From Anaerolineales bacterium (lineage in GTDB: Bacteria > Chloroflexota > Anaerolineae > Epilineales > JAANWY01), in assembly GCA_018263655.1 (NCBI GenBank), contig JAANWY010000183.1, positions 1 to 22,092 of the forward strand: 22,092 bases of DNA, read 5' to 3'. The notes under the pieces were generated by a model. That model was not told the origin of the DNA. It searched no databases and saw only the letters and a program-made list of their open reading frames with translations. Each line of letters begins with the position of its first letter. The first letter of the stretch is position 1. The translations under genes were made by a program, and so were the position numbers. Below are positions 13,107 through 20,448 of the stretch, one piece after another.

Positions 13107-14493
13107 ACCAAGCATCCATTTCGTCGGCATCGGTGGTATCGGGATGAGTGGCCTGGCGAAGGTCTTGATCGAGGCCGGCTACTCCGTCTCGGGCTGCGAT
13201 CGCCAGCGCTCGCACATCACCGCGCGACTGTCCGAACTGGGCGCCACGATCTACGAGGGACACAGCGCTGCTCACGTGGCCGGCGTCGATCTGCTGGTGA
13301 TCTCCTCGGCCATCCCGGACGATAACGCGGATCTGGTGGCAGCCCAGCGATGCGAGGTACCGGTGGTGAAGCGAGCGGAGTTGCTGGGTCACTTGATGAA
13401 GGACCGGAAGGGTGTGGCGGTGGCCGGTACGCACGGTAAGACGACGACCACCGGCATGATCGCCTGGATTCTGGAAGAGGCGGGCCTGGGTCCAACAATC
13501 TTTGCCGGCGGCGAACTGGTCAACCTGGACACCAACGCCAAGCGCGGCCAGGGGCCCTATGTCGTGGCCGAGGCTGATGAATACGACTATGCTTTTCTAG
13601 AGCTCGCGCCGGCCGTGGCCGTCGTCACCAATATCGAAGCCGATCACCCTGACATCTTCGAAGACCTGGATGCAGTGATAGACACATTCGCAGCATTTCT
13701 CGATCGGGTTCAACCGGACGGCCACGTGATCGCTTGCGCCGATGACGTACATGTGCAGCAGCTCACCGCAGAGCGGGGCCGGGTGACGACTTACGGTCTC
13801 ACCCAGCCGGCGGACTGGCAAGCACAGGATATCAAATCGAACGGCCGACTCCAGACCTTCGCCGTTCATCACCGGGCGCAGTCGCGAGGTGAGTTTCGCA
13901 TCCACCTACCGGGGACGCACAACGTCTCGAATGCACTGGCCGCTATCGCTGCCGCCTCAACCATCGGCGTCGATCTGGAGGCAGCGCGAGCCGCACTGGC
14001 CGGCTTTCGGGGTACGCGCCGGCGATTCGAGGAAAAGGGACAAGTCCACGACGTCATCGTGATCGACGATTACGCACACCATCCGACCGAAATCCAGGCG
14101 ACGCTGGCCGCCGCGCGCCAGCGCTACGGCGGGCGGACGCTCTGGGCAGTGTTCCAGCCGCATACTTACAGTCGTACGCGGGCGCTGTTTGACGATTTCG
14201 CAAATAGCCTCACCGGCGCTGACCACGTGGTCATCACCGACATCTACGCGGCACGAGAGCAAGACACATTGGGCATACACTCACAGGATTTGGTCAGCCG
14301 AATGCGATCAGAGCCGGCCGGAGGCGACTACGAGAGTTTGATGCACATCGCGAGCCTGGAGGATGCAGCCACTCACGTGGCCGACCATCTGACTCCCGGG
14401 GATGTACTCATTACCCTGGGCGCGGGCGATGTGTGGAAAGCGGGGGAGCGCGTGCTGGAACTGTTGGCACGCACGGTCACTAGTGAACAGTAA
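13096..14493 (+). CDS. murC: UDP-MurNAc:L-alanine ligase MurC
   Basis: MurC joins L-alanine to UDP-MurNAc with ATP, the first peptide step of the precursor. From ATG 13096 the product has 465 residues: IHFVGIGGIGMSGLAKVL in the Rossmann N-domain, the ATP loop GTHGKTTTTG at about 111-120, EADEYDYAFLEL from residue 159 (the MurC form of the central motif), VVTNIEADHPDIF, and a C-terminal domain with DDYAHHPTEI. The start lies in the last unit of a 14-bp tandem array. AGGAG at 13090-13094 is only one base from this ATG, and a TTG at 13072 within the array is an in-frame alternative. Initiation is therefore unusual. Confidence 0.93.
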   Translation: MIAGPSIHFVGIGGIGMSGLAKVLIEAGYSVSGCDRQRSHITARLSELGATIYEGHSAAHVAGVDLLVISSAIPDDNADLVAAQRCEVPVVKRAELLGHLMKDRKGVAVAGTHGKTTTTGMIAWILEEAGLGPTIFAGGELVNLDTNAKRGQGPYVVAEADEYDYAFLELAPAVAVVTNIEADHPDIFEDLDAVIDTFAAFLDRVQPDGHVIACADDVHVQQLTAERGRVTTYGLTQPADWQAQDIKSNGRLQTFAVHHRAQSRGEFRIHLPGTHNVSNALAAIAAASTIGVDLEAARAALAGFRGTRRRFEEKGQVHDVIVIDDYAHHPTEIQATLAAARQRYGGRTLWAVFQPHTYSRTRALFDDFANSLTGADHVVITDIYAAREQDTLGIHSQDLVSRMRSEPAGGDYESLMHIASLEDAATHVADHLTPGDVLITLGAGDVWKAGERVLELLARTVTSEQ

Positions 14494-14507
14494 ACAGTAA
14501 AACATAA

Positions 14508-14616
14508 ATTGCCTGGCGTGTTGGGTGAAGGTCTCCTGACCGAGCCCGTTTCGCCCCTTCGACAGGCTCAGGACGCCGCTCGGTCAGGAGACCTTCGCCC
14601 AACGCGGGGCGGCAAT
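14508..14616. repeat. Long hairpin repeat between murC and murB
   Basis: Two 28-nt arms (14518-14545 and 14578-14605) pair with two mismatches, both G-U compatible, around a 32-nt loop. Shorter outer arms ATTGCC (14508-14513) and GGCAAT (14611-14616) extend the symmetry. The loop contains CCTTCGACAGGCTCAGGACG, which occurs again at about 20504-20523. No T-run follows, so it does not look like a terminator. No clear target duplication was found around it. The flanks contain degenerate ACTGAAC/AGTGAACAG words. Confidence 0.8.
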
Positions 14617-14736
14617 GTGACATTGTCGAGGTAAACGGTGGCTCATCACAAGGCAATACGGAGACTGATTACTGAACGCTGATCACTGAAACAAACGGGT
14701 TCAATGGCACTCACATCAAGGATAGCGAGGCGAAGC

Positions 14737-15711
14737 ATGATTATCACAAGACCTGTGACAGTACTGTCACCGAGCGATAAGATCCTGAGAGCCGCGCGGG
14801 ACCGGGGGCTGAGTGCACCGGTACACCGGAACGAGCCCATGGCACCGCATACATCCCTGCGGGTTGGCGGGCCGGTCGATCTCTTCGTCCAGGCCCTGAC
14901 GCTCGAACACCTGATGGGGTGGGTGACTCTCGCCCGGGACTCCGACATGACGCCGCTGCTCCTCGGGCGCGGGTCCAACGTGCTCGTGTCAGATGAGGGA
15001 GTCCGGGGCGTCGTGATCGAGAATGACTGTGGCGCGTATGAGCTACGCGTGCACGGTAACAACGGCGGCCAGTCAGCGACGCTGTATGCCGAGTCCGGCG
15101 CTTCGTTGCCGGGGCTCGCATACCGTACGGCGCGCCAGGGCTGGGCTGGGTTGGAGTGGGCCGTCGGCATTCCGGCGTCGGTTGGCGCGGCGGTGGTAAA
15201 CAATGCCGGCGCCCACGACGGGGACACCGGCAGCGCTTTGAGGCAAGTGACAATCCTGGGCGAGCGCAGCACCGTCTATCGCGTCTCGCCAGAGGACTTG
15301 GATTTCGGGTACCGCCGAAGCCGACTGAAGGGCAATCGCTGCTGCGAGATCGTTTTATCGGCCGAGTTCGACCTGTGCCGCGAGGACCCCCGGCAGTTGG
15401 CGTCACAGATGGCGCGCTACACCGAGCACCGCCGGCGCACGCAGCCCAGCGAGCCCAGCGTCGGGTCGATTTTCATGAACCCACCGGGTGACAACGCCGG
15501 CCGGCTAATCGAGGCGTGTGGTCTCAAGGGAACTCAAATCGGCGGCGCCATGATCTCGCCCATGCACGCTAACTGGATCATCAATACCAATGGTGCATTG
15601 GCCAGCGACATCATGGGTCTAGTCGACCTGATGCGCGAAGAAGTGCACAGGGAATTCAGCATCAAGCTAGAACTCGAAATCGAGCCCATCGGCGAGTGGC
15701 AACGCCGGTAG
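14737..15711 (+). CDS. murB: UDP-N-acetylenolpyruvoylglucosamine reductase MurB
   Basis: MurB reduces enolpyruvyl-UDP-GlcNAc to UDP-MurNAc using FAD and NADPH. From ATG 14737 the product has 324 residues. The FAD domain shows HTSLRVGGPVDLFV, LLGRGSNVLVSDEGVRGVVI (in parts LLGRGSNVLV and GVRGVVI), and GLEWAVGIPASVGAAVVNNAGA as LEWAVGIPASVGA and NNAGA. The active site contains YRRSRLK, GSIF with the catalytic serine at about 244, and a final EIEPIGEW glutamate. The serine loop reads GSIFMNPPG where type II MurB proteins usually have FKNP, so a lysine is replaced by methionine. GCGAGG six bases upstream supports this start. ATG 14704 is possible. Confidence 0.92.
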   Translation: MIITRPVTVLSPSDKILRAARDRGLSAPVHRNEPMAPHTSLRVGGPVDLFVQALTLEHLMGWVTLARDSDMTPLLLGRGSNVLVSDEGVRGVVIENDCGAYELRVHGNNGGQSATLYAESGASLPGLAYRTARQGWAGLEWAVGIPASVGAAVVNNAGAHDGDTGSALRQVTILGERSTVYRVSPEDLDFGYRRSRLKGNRCCEIVLSAEFDLCREDPRQLASQMARYTEHRRRTQPSEPSVGSIFMNPPGDNAGRLIEACGLKGTQIGGAMISPMHANWIINTNGALASDIMGLVDLMREEVHREFSIKLELEIEPIGEWQRR

Positions 15712-15734
15712 AGCGCAGAACGTGAAATGAGCCC

Positions 15735-16550
15735 ATGCCACAGCAGCCATCATCCCGAAAACGGCGCACCTACGATGTCCTTGTGACACGCGAGGTGCTC
15801 GGTATTCGGCAGAAGCCGAAGAAGCGCCGGCGCACCTACCCACGCGTGCGCCTGTTGAGTGTGCCGCTTCTCATCGTCTTGACTGCCGCCGCCGTTCACC
15901 TGCTGAAATCGCCGACCTACACGGTGCACAGCGCCGCTGTTCGGGGCAACACGTTGGTGCCGGCTGAGGCCATCTATCAGGCAAGCCGGATCGACGGTCA
16001 GAACCTGTTTCTGCTCAATGCGCAAGCCACTGCCGACGCCGTCGAGCGTCTGCCGTACGTGAGGCACGCCCGCGTTTACGTCCGTCCGCCGGCTCAAGTC
16101 GCCATCGTCGTGCAGGAATATGAGCCGCGTTGGGTTTGGACTGCCGGCAACAGCCGGTACTTGATCGACGAGACGGGCAACATCCTGCCGGGCAACATCC
16201 TGCCGGACAACGGCATGCTGGAAGGAACCCTGACCGTAGTCGATCCGTCAGGTCAAGCACTGCCGATCGGTTCGAGTCTGGAGCCGAACTTGGTGGAGAT
16301 GCTCAAGGCGCTCGATCAGGTGCTGCCCGATCTCAAGCAGATCGCGTACGATGAGCGTTTAGGATTCATTATCGACGTGGGGCCAGGGTGGCCGGCGCGC
16401 ATAGGCGATAGCCCTGATCAACTCGCTGCTAGAATCGGGGTGTTGAACTCGCTCCTGCCCGAGCTCGTGCATATGACGCAGGTACAGAACCAGGGTGTCG
16501 ATTTCATCGATCTGCGTTTCGCGGAGCGACCATACTATCGACTCAAGTAG
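15735..16550 (+). CDS. ftsQ: Division protein FtsQ (POTRA domain)
   Basis: FtsQ is a bitopic membrane protein that anchors FtsB and FtsL and regulates septal synthesis. The 271-residue product has a long basic cytoplasmic part (residues 1-38, including KPKKRRRTYPRVR), one membrane helix at about 39-57, and a POTRA domain beginning TYTVHSAAVRGNTLVPAEAI and continuing through LPYVRHARVYVRPP. The FtsQ-type segment that follows includes EPRWVWTAGNSRYLIDETG. A small duplication, GNILPGNILPDN, is encoded by a 15-bp direct repeat near 16180-16207. No clear Shine-Dalgarno sequence is seen before the ATG, which lies 23 bp after murB. Position before ftsA supports the call. Confidence 0.87.
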   Translation: MPQQPSSRKRRTYDVLVTREVLGIRQKPKKRRRTYPRVRLLSVPLLIVLTAAAVHLLKSPTYTVHSAAVRGNTLVPAEAIYQASRIDGQNLFLLNAQATADAVERLPYVRHARVYVRPPAQVAIVVQEYEPRWVWTAGNSRYLIDETGNILPGNILPDNGMLEGTLTVVDPSGQALPIGSSLEPNLVEMLKALDQVLPDLKQIAYDERLGFIIDVGPGWPARIGDSPDQLAARIGVLNSLLPELVHMTQVQNQGVDFIDLRFAERPYYRLK

Positions 16551-16563
16551 CAAGGACACAACT

Positions 16564-17823
16564 ATGGACGGTACTATCGTCGGCATTGACGTCGGTACAA
16601 CGAAAGTATGCACCCTGATCGGCGAGCCTGACCCAGACGGTAGCATCCGCATCGTTGGGCTTGGGATCGTACCGTCGGCTGGCCTGCACAAGGGCATCGT
16701 CGTAAACGTCGACGATGCCACCGCAGCCATCGCTGCATCTCTAGAAGAGGCTGAGAAGATCTCCGGGCACCCGATTGAGCGAGCATACGTCGCTGTCACC
16801 GGCGACCACATCACCTCGGTCAACAGCCGAGGCACGATTCCTATCGGCTATGGCGACCACGCCATCACGACCGGCGACGTGACGCGGGCGATTGAGGCCG
16901 CGCAGACGATCGCCATCCCACACAATCGGCGGATGGTGCACGTGATTCCGCGCACTTACATCGTGGACGGGCAGGATGGTGTACGTGACCCGGTCGGGAT
17001 GCAGGCGTTTCGACTGGAGGTCGAGGTTCACATTGTAACAGCGGCTGTGGCATCGCTCCACAACCTGGTACGATGCGTGGAACGAGCCGGCGTCGAGGTG
17101 ACCGACTTGGTCCTGCAGCCTATGGCTGCAGCCGAGACTGCCCTGAGTTCGGCTGAGCGGCAAATGGGCGTCGTCCTGGCCGACATCGGTGGCGGTACAA
17201 CCGACATCGCAATCTATCACGAGGGTACCATCGCTCACACTGCTGCGTTGCCAGTGGCCGGCTATCAATTGACGAATGACCTGGCTGTTGTGCTACGTGC
17301 ACCGCTGGAGGCCGCCGAAATGCTCAAGATGCGCTATGGACACGCCATTCCGTCCAGGGTGGACGACACAGACCGCGTCGATGTTGCCGGCTTTGGCGAT
17401 GGGGGACTGCAGACAGTGCCGCGCAGGTACATCGCACAGGTTCTGGAAGCGCGTACGCGTGAGGTCATTCACTTGATTAGTCAAGAGACGAAACGCTCTG
17501 GGTATGACGGCCTGCTGCCGGCCGGCGTCGTGCTCTGTGGTGGGTCGACGGAGTTGCCCGGGTTGAAGGAACTGGCACGCCACATGCTGGATACGCCAGT
17601 TCGTGTTGGTACGCCGCAGGAGATGAGGGGGCTTAGCGATGCTGTGAGCCGGCCGGCGTATGCGACGAGTGTGGGTCTCTTGCTATGGGGGATGCACCAC
17701 GGCGCAGACGTTGCAATTCACCCGAACGGCCGTCGGCCAGCCACCGCTAACGTACTCGGCCGCTTCATGGGCTGGGTGACGCGTGCGTTCTTCCCACAAC
17801 GGGCTGAAGACCACCGAAGTTGA
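16564..17823 (+). CDS. ftsA: Actin-like division protein FtsA
   Basis: FtsA is an actin-fold ATPase that tethers FtsZ to the membrane and recruits later division proteins. The 419-residue product opens with IVGIDVGTTKVCTLIGE (phosphate 1 loop), has the FtsA-specific 1C domain, ADIGGGTTDIAIY (phosphate 2), CGGSTELPGL (adenosine motif), and ends with an amphipathic helix, LGRFMGWVTRAFF, that fits the membrane-targeting sequence. AAGGAC at 16552-16557 gives a good ribosome site for ATG 16564; in-frame starts further upstream overlap ftsQ. The stop codon lies within the target duplication of the MITE that follows, so the element entered without changing the protein. Confidence 0.94.
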   Translation: MDGTIVGIDVGTTKVCTLIGEPDPDGSIRIVGLGIVPSAGLHKGIVVNVDDATAAIAASLEEAEKISGHPIERAYVAVTGDHITSVNSRGTIPIGYGDHAITTGDVTRAIEAAQTIAIPHNRRMVHVIPRTYIVDGQDGVRDPVGMQAFRLEVEVHIVTAAVASLHNLVRCVERAGVEVTDLVLQPMAAAETALSSAERQMGVVLADIGGGTTDIAIYHEGTIAHTAALPVAGYQLTNDLAVVLRAPLEAAEMLKMRYGHAIPSRVDDTDRVDVAGFGDGGLQTVPRRYIAQVLEARTREVIHLISQETKRSGYDGLLPAGVVLCGGSTELPGLKELARHMLDTPVRVGTPQEMRGLSDAVSRPAYATSVGLLLWGMHHGADVAIHPNGRRPATANVLGRFMGWVTRAFFPQRAEDHRS

Positions 17824-18041
17824 AAGGTAACCGTTCAGCCATTGACATAGGAGCGCCGGTTGAGTAGCTTCGTAGCGCCAGCGGAGAAGCGTATCGAAAC
17901 CAAGCGGGTCTTTACCGGAGCAATCCTGGTTTTCGAGAGCCGCTTGGCTTCGACACACCCTTCCGCAGAGTTCATCCTGAGCTTGTCGAAGGGCTTCAGG
18001 GCACTCAGCCGGCGCTACCCCCTGAACGCTTACGTTGAAAG
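17819..18041. repeat. 8-bp target duplications around the post-ftsA MITE
   Basis: GTTGAAAG stands directly before the element (17819-17826) and directly after it (18034-18041), without mismatch. The left copy contains the ftsA stop codon TGA at 17821-17823. This fixes the element ends and gives the original junction between ftsA and the downstream sequence. Confidence 0.88.
17827..18033. mobile_element. IS66-type MITE directly after ftsA
   Basis: This 207-bp element has ends GTAACCGTTCAG (17827-17838) and CTGAACGCTTAC (18022-18033), an inverted repeat with one mismatch. Its inside differs from the 131-133-bp copies. It holds an inverted repeat of TCGAAACCAAGCGG type (near 17893 and 17940) and TTCATCCTGAGCTTGTCGAA (17971-17990), a relative of the CTTCGACAGGCTCAGG word found elsewhere in the window. 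No coding region is convincing within it. Confidence 0.85.
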
Positions 18042-18212
18042 TTGCGGGTTGAGGGTTAAGGGTTTCGTTGCCGACACCTTCGAGCCTTCAACCTCTAACC
18101 TTCAACTTGTACCACCTCCGGGTGCTGGTGGGCGGGAGGGCAGACCCGCCCACCTAGGCACCACTGGGGGATACGAAATCGGTCGACAAACGGGCACCGA
18201 AGTAGTCAGGAA
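18034..18212. repeat. Degenerate GGTTGAGGGTT-type hairpin sequence
   Basis: After the right target duplication, GTTGAAAGTTGCGGGTTGAG (18034-18053) faces an approximately complementary CTTCAACCTCTAACCTTCAA (about 18087-18106), forming an imperfect hairpin. The rest of the stretch up to the next element is GC-rich and shows no gene. The translation that stays open across this region has no recognisable domain. Confidence 0.5.
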
Positions 18213-18344
18213 GGATCCTGTCAGGCGGAAGGGACCCTTGCGAAGGTTTGGTAGTGACTTCCAGGTTGCAAGGTCCTCGCCTAGCCAGAATCGGTCTATT
18301 GCCAAGGCTATGCGTAACCTTCGCAAGGGTGGCCGAACGCGTAC
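18213..18344. mobile_element. IS66-type MITE before ftsZ, old copy
   Basis: This 132-bp copy has the same plan as those before rsmH and murD. It keeps the inner 15-bp perfect inverted repeats (18234-18248, 18316-18330), but the core between them has diverged strongly. The right end GAACGCGTAC matches the family and the left end is degraded. The 8-bp flanks GTCAGGAA (18205-18212) and GTCGGGAG (18345-18352) agree at six positions, consistent with a worn target duplication. The inner arms are better preserved than the rest. Confidence 0.7.
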
Positions 18345-18392
18345 GTCGGGAGATGCCAATGTCTTTCGATCTTGAATCAAACCAAATTCATC

Positions 18393-18488
18393 AGGTCTGC
18401 GTAGCAGACACCACCACAGGTCTGCCAGACACCACCACAGGTCTGCGTAGCAGACACCACCACAGGTCTGCGTAGCAGACACCACCAT
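18393..18488. repeat. Tandem 25-bp hairpin repeat before ftsZ
   Basis: Four adjacent units (18393-18417, 18418-18438, 18439-18463, 18464-18488) follow one another. The first, third and fourth contain GTCTGC-GTA-GCAGAC, a perfect 6-bp hairpin; the second lacks four bases and the hairpin. They end 59 bp before the ftsZ start. They are directly adjacent with no spacers, so this is not a CRISPR array. A regulatory role is possible but unproven. Confidence 0.85.
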
Positions 18489-18547
18489 CTGACCCTTCAC
18501 ACCAAGCAGGACAAGGCTCACGAGGGTCAACTCAAGAAAGGAGCAAC

Positions 18548-19612
18548 ATGATGGACTACCAGGAGACCGAGAGTTTCGCGGCCATAAAGGTCGTCGGTAT
18601 CGGCGGCGGTGGCTCAAATGCAGTGAACCGCATGATCGCGGAGGGGCTGGGCGGTGTCGAATTCGTCGCCGTCAACACTGACGCCCAGGCGCTTCTGCTA
18701 TCGCAAGCCGAGACCCGCATTCGCATTGGCGACAAGCTCACTAAAGGGCTTGGCGCCGGCGGCCAGCCAGAGGTCGGCGAGGAAGCGGCCGAGGAAAGCC
18801 GCGAAGACTTGGCGCAGGCGCTGCGCGGCACCGACATGGTGTTCCTCACCTGCGGTCTGGGCGGCGGCACCGGCACAGGCGCCGCCCCCGTCGTCGCGGA
18901 GATTGCGAAGGAAGCTGAAACGCTGACCATCGGCGTCGTAACCAAGCCGTTCAAGTTTGAAGGTCTACCGCGCAAAGAGATCGCTGAGGCAGGCCTCGAA
19001 AGGCTCAAGGAGTACGTTGACACCCTCATCGTCATCCCCAACGATAAGTTGCTCGAGCTAGGCGACAAGCGCATGACGTTCGAGGCAGCGTTCCGTGCAG
19101 CAGACGAGGTTCTACATCAAGGCATCCAGGGGATTTCTGAGCTGATCACCGTGCCTGGTCTGATCAACCTGGACTTCGCTGATGTACGCACCATCATGTC
19201 TGACGGCGGCGCGGCCCTCATGGCCGTTGGCACGGGTCAGGGTGAAACGCGGGCGTTGGACGCTGCTAAGCAAGCTATCGCCAGCCCCTTGCTGGACGTG
19301 ACGATCAATGGCGCCCAGGGTGTGCTGTTCAATGTTACGGGTGGTACCGACCTGACACTGATGGAAGTGAACGAGGCAGCTGAGATCATCGCCGAAATGG
19401 TCGATCCAAATGCCAACATCATCTTCGGTGCTGTGATCGACGATCATGTGGAAGATACAGTCAAGATCACCGTCATCGCCACCGGCTTCGATGCCGAGGC
19501 GAAGCCGCAGGCCTTGCCAGAAAACGTGCGTCCATTTCCGACGCCAACTTTCGACCAGGACGATTTGGACGTGCCAACTTTTCTGCGCAATCGCCGGCGG
19601 GCAGCGAAATAG
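18548..19612 (+). CDS. ftsZ: Tubulin-like division GTPase FtsZ
   Basis: FtsZ polymerises into the cytoplasmic ring that organises division. The 354-residue product has GGGGSNAVNRMI near the N-terminus, the tubulin signature GGGTGTGAA at about 105-113, LPRKEIAEAGL, the synergy region with GLINLDFADVRTIM, and a normal C-terminal subdomain ending near VIATGFD. The linker that follows is only about 20-25 residues, and the protein ends with DLDVPTFLRNRRRAAK, which fits the conserved FtsA/SepF-binding peptide. AAAGGAG at 18537-18543 suits either ATG 18548 or the adjacent ATG 18551. The gene stands 724 bp from ftsA behind several repeats, and no clear promoter of its own was recognised. Confidence 0.96.
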   Translation: MMDYQETESFAAIKVVGIGGGGSNAVNRMIAEGLGGVEFVAVNTDAQALLLSQAETRIRIGDKLTKGLGAGGQPEVGEEAAEESREDLAQALRGTDMVFLTCGLGGGTGTGAAPVVAEIAKEAETLTIGVVTKPFKFEGLPRKEIAEAGLERLKEYVDTLIVIPNDKLLELGDKRMTFEAAFRAADEVLHQGIQGISELITVPGLINLDFADVRTIMSDGGAALMAVGTGQGETRALDAAKQAIASPLLDVTINGAQGVLFNVTGGTDLTLMEVNEAAEIIAEMVDPNANIIFGAVIDDHVEDTVKITVIATGFDAEAKPQALPENVRPFPTPTFDQDDLDVPTFLRNRRRAAK

Positions 19613-19622
19613 GAAGATGAAA

Positions 19623-19735
19623 AATGGAGGATGGAAGGGAGAGGGTGGAAACTCGCCTCCACCCTTCCCCTTCCATCCTCCATTGTCCGACCCCCTTCCA
19701 TTCCCCCTCCATTCTCCACCGTCCACTCTCCCTAC
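19623..19735. repeat. Purine/pyrimidine foldback after ftsZ
   Basis: Two 27-nt arms (19623-19649 and 19658-19684) pair at 25 positions around an 8-nt loop, just after the ftsZ stop. The left arm is almost pure purine and the right arm almost pure pyrimidine, and pyrimidine-rich sequence with more CCATTC/CCTCC words continues to about 19735. No T-run follows, so termination would not be of the standard intrinsic type. It lies between ftsZ and the nrdR promoter. Confidence 0.75.
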
Positions 19736-19767
19736 CAGACTTTAAGGTGAATTTTAAGCTAACGCTC

Positions 19768-19796
19768 TTGAATTTGGAGCCATTTTGTGCTACACT
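19768..19796 (+). promoter_or_regulatory. Promoter of nrdR
   Basis: TTGAAT (19768-19773) and TACACT (19791-19796) are separated by 17 bp. The expected start is near 19803, just upstream of two NrdR-type boxes, with a leader of about 138 nt before nrdR. Confidence 0.65.
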
Positions 19797-19809
19797 AAAC
19801 TGCGCGTTC

Positions 19810-19858
19810 ACACCACATGTTGTGGCAATTACATAAACCCCACTACCATATCTTGTGG
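19810..19858 (+). promoter_or_regulatory. Pair of NrdR-type boxes
   Basis: ACACCACATGTTGTGG (19810-19825) and CTACCATATCTTGTGG (19843-19858) resemble the published NrdR box, roughly acaCwAtATaTwGtgt. Their starts are 33 bp apart, about three helical turns, which matches the paired arrangement known for this repressor. They lie between the predicted transcription start and nrdR, which fits autoregulation. The match is by eye. Confidence 0.6.
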
Positions 19859-19940
19859 TGCCCTGCCCGGTTCATCACATGAGGTATCTGGTTGATCCAG
19901 ACACTGCTCTTTCCCCGAGCAAGCAGGAGGCTCCAAGTAA

Positions 19941-20432
19941 ATGAAATGCCCGTACTGCATTCAGGGCCGCTCTAGAGTGGTTGATACACGCGACATCGGT
20001 GATGCCGTGCGCCGGCGGCGCGAGTGCAAGGACTGCGACCAACGATACACGACCTACGAGCGTGTCGCTTCCATCAACCTCATCGTCGTGAAGCGAGACG
20101 GCCGGCGAGAAGACTTCGACCGCGAGAAGCTATTGAAGGGGATGCACACGGCCTGCCACAAGCGCTCCATCCCCACCGATACGCTAGACCAAACGGCTGC
20201 CGAAATCGAGGCGAAACTGTATCGATTAGGCAAAGCCGAGATCCCGAGCGAGGTCGTCGGCGAACTTGTTATGGAACGGCTGCGCGAGTTGGACGACGTC
20301 GCCTATGTACGGTTTGCATCCGTCTACCGCCACTTCCACGACGTCGATACACTAGCAGCCGAGATTGAAGCGTTGAAGAAACGCAAGCAGCGCGAAGAGC
20401 AGATGAAGCGACAGATGAAACTGGCACTGTAG
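19941..20432 (+). CDS. nrdR: Transcriptional repressor NrdR
   Basis: NrdR senses nucleotides through an ATP-cone domain and represses ribonucleotide reductase genes. The 163-residue product has a zinc ribbon with Cys3, Cys6, Cys29 and Cys32 (KCPYC near the start, ECKDCDQRYTTYE after it), the basic RRRREC element, and an ATP-cone starting VVKRDGRREDFDREKLLKGM. The tail is rich in lysine and glutamine. AGGAGG at 19926-19931 is a strong ribosome site. Length is at the upper end of normal. No ribonucleotide reductase gene is in the window. Lying after ftsZ but with its own promoter, it is probably a separate unit. Confidence 0.95.
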   Translation: MKCPYCIQGRSRVVDTRDIGDAVRRRRECKDCDQRYTTYERVASINLIVVKRDGRREDFDREKLLKGMHTACHKRSIPTDTLDQTAAEIEAKLYRLGKAEIPSEVVGELVMERLRELDDVAYVRFASVYRHFHDVDTLAAEIEALKKRKQREEQMKRQMKLAL

Positions 20433-20448
20433 CTTGACAATGTTAACT

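Noticed and set aside
12843..13130. Minus-strand frame with a periodic FCNHRFAIIVLQSS peptide
   Set aside because: The periodicity comes only from the 14-bp minisatellite; no ribosome site or known protein repeat is involved.
17860..18375. 171-codon frame between ftsA and ftsZ
   Set aside because: It runs through two MITEs and hairpin repeats, has no domain, and its start lies inside an element.
18393..18488. CRISPR array upstream of ftsZ
   Set aside because: The hairpin-containing 25-bp units follow each other without spacers.
19623..19684. Intrinsic terminator after ftsZ
   Set aside because: The stem is long, but no T-run follows on either strand.
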